This document shows, one piece after another, positions 61,372 through 64,000 of a stretch of DNA of 64,000 nucleotides (positions are counted from its first letter, which is position 1; every line of letters starts with the position of its first letter). A program made the position numbers and the translations under genes. The notes under the pieces are model-generated. The model was not told the DNA's origin, ran no database searches, and saw only the letters and a list, made by a program, of their open reading frames with translations. Source of the DNA: Diphasiastrum complanatum (Eukaryota; Streptophyta; Lycopodiopsida; Lycopodiales; Lycopodiaceae); assembly GCA_029204225.1 (NCBI GenBank), contig CM055095.1:26976161-27040160 (forward strand), given 5' to 3'.

Positions 61372-64000
61372 GGATTTCCAAGGGAAAGCCAGTCCTATCA
61401 TGGACAAGCTTGATGGAGCCAATTACCATCTGTGAAAATTTAAGATGAAAACTGTAGTAATGGCTAAAGAATTGTATGGCGTTGTTATAGGTGTAGAAGG
61501 GAAACCCGAAGCAGATGATGTAGCAATCGCCAGATGGAAGCTGAAGGATGGAAAAGCTTTCGCGCTAATCATCCTCAACATCACGGATACTCATATCGGC
61601 CATGTATCCGAGGCCCAGACATCAAAAGAAGTCTAGGACATCTTGAGCACACTATACGAAGTGCGAGACATAGCTTCCAAGCTACATCTCAGGAAGAAAT
61701 TCTACTCCCTCAATATGGCGAATGGTGATTCTCTGCAAAATCACATCAATCAATTCAAGAACCTGCTAAGGCAAATGGCAATTGTCGGATCTGTCATAGA
61801 CAATCAAGACGCAGTAATGCAACTGCTTACAAGCTTGCCAAGCTCATATGACAGCTGGGTGATTATCATTATAACTCATCCAGAATTGACTCTTTCGAGA
61901 GTCATTACTATGTTGTTGCAGGAAGACACGAGGAGGAACGAAGCCTCAAGTTCCTCAGCTGATTCTCACACCTTATACACCAACAAGAGCACAACTAAGT
62001 AGAAGAAGAAGAAAGGCCTGAAGCAATCAAAGCTAGACCAGAAACCAGTATAACATAAAGAATTGTTGAATCCGCAGACAAAGAAGAAGCTATTTTGCAG
62101 ATACTACAAGCGAAACAACCACAAAATTCAAGACTGCCAGATACAGCAAGTGAAGAATAACAACAAGGGGCAATCGAATCAAGTGGCAAATGCAACTGTA
62201 GAAGCTCCACAACCTATTCAAGAAGCGAATCATGATGCCTTCATGACCAGCTATCAAGGAGCATCCGGCGACAGTTCTTGGTTCCTAGATTCCGGAGCCA
62301 CTCAGCACATGACTAGCCTCATTGGCTGTTTCGAGCCCTATACACCTTACAGTACCCAAAAATTTGTTCACCTTGGCAACAATAGCACACAAGCTATTAA
62401 AGGTGGAGGCACTGTAAGATTAAGCTTTGAAAATGATCAGTCTAAGCTACTCTCTAAAGTCCTGTATGTACCAAATTTATCTACGAATCTGCTCTCTGTA
62501 AGCAGGATCACAGATCTAGGACATAGAGTAGAATTCGAATGTGATCAATGTAAACTAGTTGATAGGACATGCAAGATCCTAGCACTCGGAAAGAGACATG
62601 GATATTTGTATAAATTAAGTCATTGCTTTTCTGCCTCTAGTCAGGCTCTCAGTACTTCTATTCATTCAAATAAAAGTTTATTTTGGCATTATAGACTTGG
62701 TCATTTGAATCATGCTGCTTTACAACAAATGTCTAGACAATCTATTGTTCTTGATCTCAACTATCCTCGCAAAAAAGTCAATTTACATGTATATCAAGAC
62801 TATCTAGTTGGTAAACAGACTAGAAAACCATTTATATCAATCCTCTAGTTGCTAGAGAATTGCTAGATGTTGTACATTCAAACATTTGTGGTCCGATGAA
62901 AAATCCTTCGCTGAAGGATGCCAAGTATTTTATAGCGTTTATTGATGAATTTTCCAAGAGGACTTTGGTGTATTTTATAAAGAAGAAATCAGAAGCCTTC
63001 AGCTGTTTCAAAATCTTTAGGGAGCATGCAAAAAAGGAGACTGGACGGACGATCAAGACTCTAAGGTCATACAACGGTGGAGATATATCTCTATCGAGTT
63101 TAAGGAGTACTGCCAAAGCCAAGGCATTGAGCAACAATTCATCACTCCTTACAGTCCTCAGTCTAATGGCTTAGCCAAGAGGAAGAACCGTACCCTGGTT
63201 GAATCTACCAAATGTATGCTAGCACATGCATCGTTGCCTAAAAGATTCTGGGCTGAAGTTGTTTCCACTACAGCTTACGTCCAAAACAGATGTTCAACCA
63301 AGGCCCTCTCAGGCAAGACACCCCACGAGGTGTGGACAGGCTCTAGGCCTTCTTTGAAGAACCTAAGAGTCTTTGGGTGTATTGTCTACACGTAGATCCC
63401 AAAAGACACGAGGAAGATATTGGACTTCCAAGGTCTCAAGACCATCCTGATCGGATATACTTCATCTGATAATACTTACAAGTTGTATGATCCTAATACC
63501 CAGCAAATATAGTTGGGATATAGTCTTTATCGAGGATCGGTTCGTTGACCTCAAAGGCAAGGATATTGCTCTAGGTGAACCTTCATCACCTGCCATTAAC
63601 GCGACCGTCCGAGCCTCTGGCTCAGGCGTGTCTATTGTCGACCCACTTTGTGACAACAAATCAGACGAAGATGTTGCTGCTAACCAGCAACAAATCCCAG
63701 GAGTGGTTTGTTAGTCGAATCTTCCCAGAAGATCAAGCCAAGTGCGCATAAAGAGGAGCAAATGAGAGAGTATCCTTATCGATCGATACTTGGATCTCTC
63801 ATGTACGCAATGGTCTGTACAAGACCATATATTTCCTTTGCAATAAGCTCACTCAACCAATATATGGCTATTCCTGGCATTACCCATTGGAAGGCTCTCA
63901 TAAGAGTCATGAGATATATTCGAGCTACCATGGATCAGTGCATCTGCTATGGAGATGTCAGCAACGACAATCTTCATCAGCTCAATGGTTATTCTGATGC
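61372..64000 (+). pseudogene. Copia gag-pol with RT deletion
   Basis: ATG at 61,372 opens gag (MDFQGKASPIMDKLDGANYH, then a stop). Gag goes on through WKLKDGKAFALIILNI and LHLRKKFYSLNM to the knuckle (FCRYYKRNNHKIQDC, near 62,095-62,140; the second Cys is Tyr, so zinc binding is probably lost). Protease: FLDSGATQHMT (about 62,283). Pre-integrase: WHYRLGHLNHAAL. Integrase: 62,860-63,170, first catalytic position HSN in place of HSD, NGG in place of DNGGE near 63,070, PQSNGLAKRKNR. After the integrase C-terminal region and linker (to about 63,713) the sequence jumps to the end of RT (SILGSLMYAMVCTRPYISF, about 63,790), so the RT catalytic core is missing. The start of RNase H is at the edge of the window. 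Confidence 0.88.

Larger units (their letters stand above)
60067..64000 (+). mobile_element. Ty1/copia element, 5' part; continues beyond the window
   Basis: A long 5' LTR (60067-61214) with TGTTGG...CCAACA inverted termini is followed directly by an iMet primer-binding site, gag, protease, integrase and then, across a deletion, the end of RT. The 3' LTR is outside the window, so neither target duplication nor age can be read (left flank: tgaat). Several stops and frameshifts. Same family as the minus-strand fragment at 3.6-5.7 kb. Confidence 0.88.

Overview
The window is nuclear DNA of a land plant, most likely a seed plant with a large, repeat-rich genome. One ordinary gene (a ten-exon alcohol dehydrogenase) sits in about 60 kb of LTR retrotransposons nested in one another. 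Most are Ty1/copia type, with gag, DSGA protease, integrase, RVT_2 reverse transcriptase and RNase H, primed by initiator tRNA-Met (TGGTATCAGAGC). Nearly every element reading frame is broken. No tRNA, rRNA or CRISPR was seen. The species cannot be fixed from the sequence; gymnosperm-like density is only an impression.

Layout. 1-9.7 kb: copia fragments on both strands, a solo LTR inserted in a gag, and a 59-bp duplication around a 227-bp segment. 9,752-21,258: an old minus-oriented LTR split by a complete copia element (9,794-20,698), whose gag is in turn split by a gag-only, TR-GAG-like LTR element (10,982-16,049, minus strand) with long GA tracts in its LTRs. 21.3-24.8 kb: a minus-strand copia gag-pol. 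25,300-32,229: a non-coding LTR element (LARD type) with a perfect 5-bp target duplication. 32.3-34.7 kb: a decayed plus-strand copia.

34,696-47,920 is a three-level nest. The outermost layer is an element with an unrecognised open reading frame just before its polypurine tract and 3' LTR. It is interrupted by a minus-strand copia (35,132-46,426), itself interrupted in gag by a second copy of the LARD (38,664-45,521). Each inner insertion has a perfect 5-bp target duplication, so the order of events can be read directly. A second, minus-strand copy of the unknown ORF region (48,322-50,344) makes a large inverted repeat with the first.

50.4-55.3 kb holds the alcohol dehydrogenase gene: TATA-like box near 52,047, ATG at 52,187, stop at 55,002-55,004, 384 codons, nine introns, two of them apparently GC-AG. 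55.3-57.7 kb shows nothing recognisable. 57.7-64.0 kb holds a minus-strand copia gag-protease fragment and a plus-strand copia with a 1.15-kb 5' LTR that runs off the window.

The elements do not work together as a pathway. The functional links are inferred: the LARD shares its primer-binding site with the copia elements and probably depends on their enzymes, and the gag-only element would need an outside pol.
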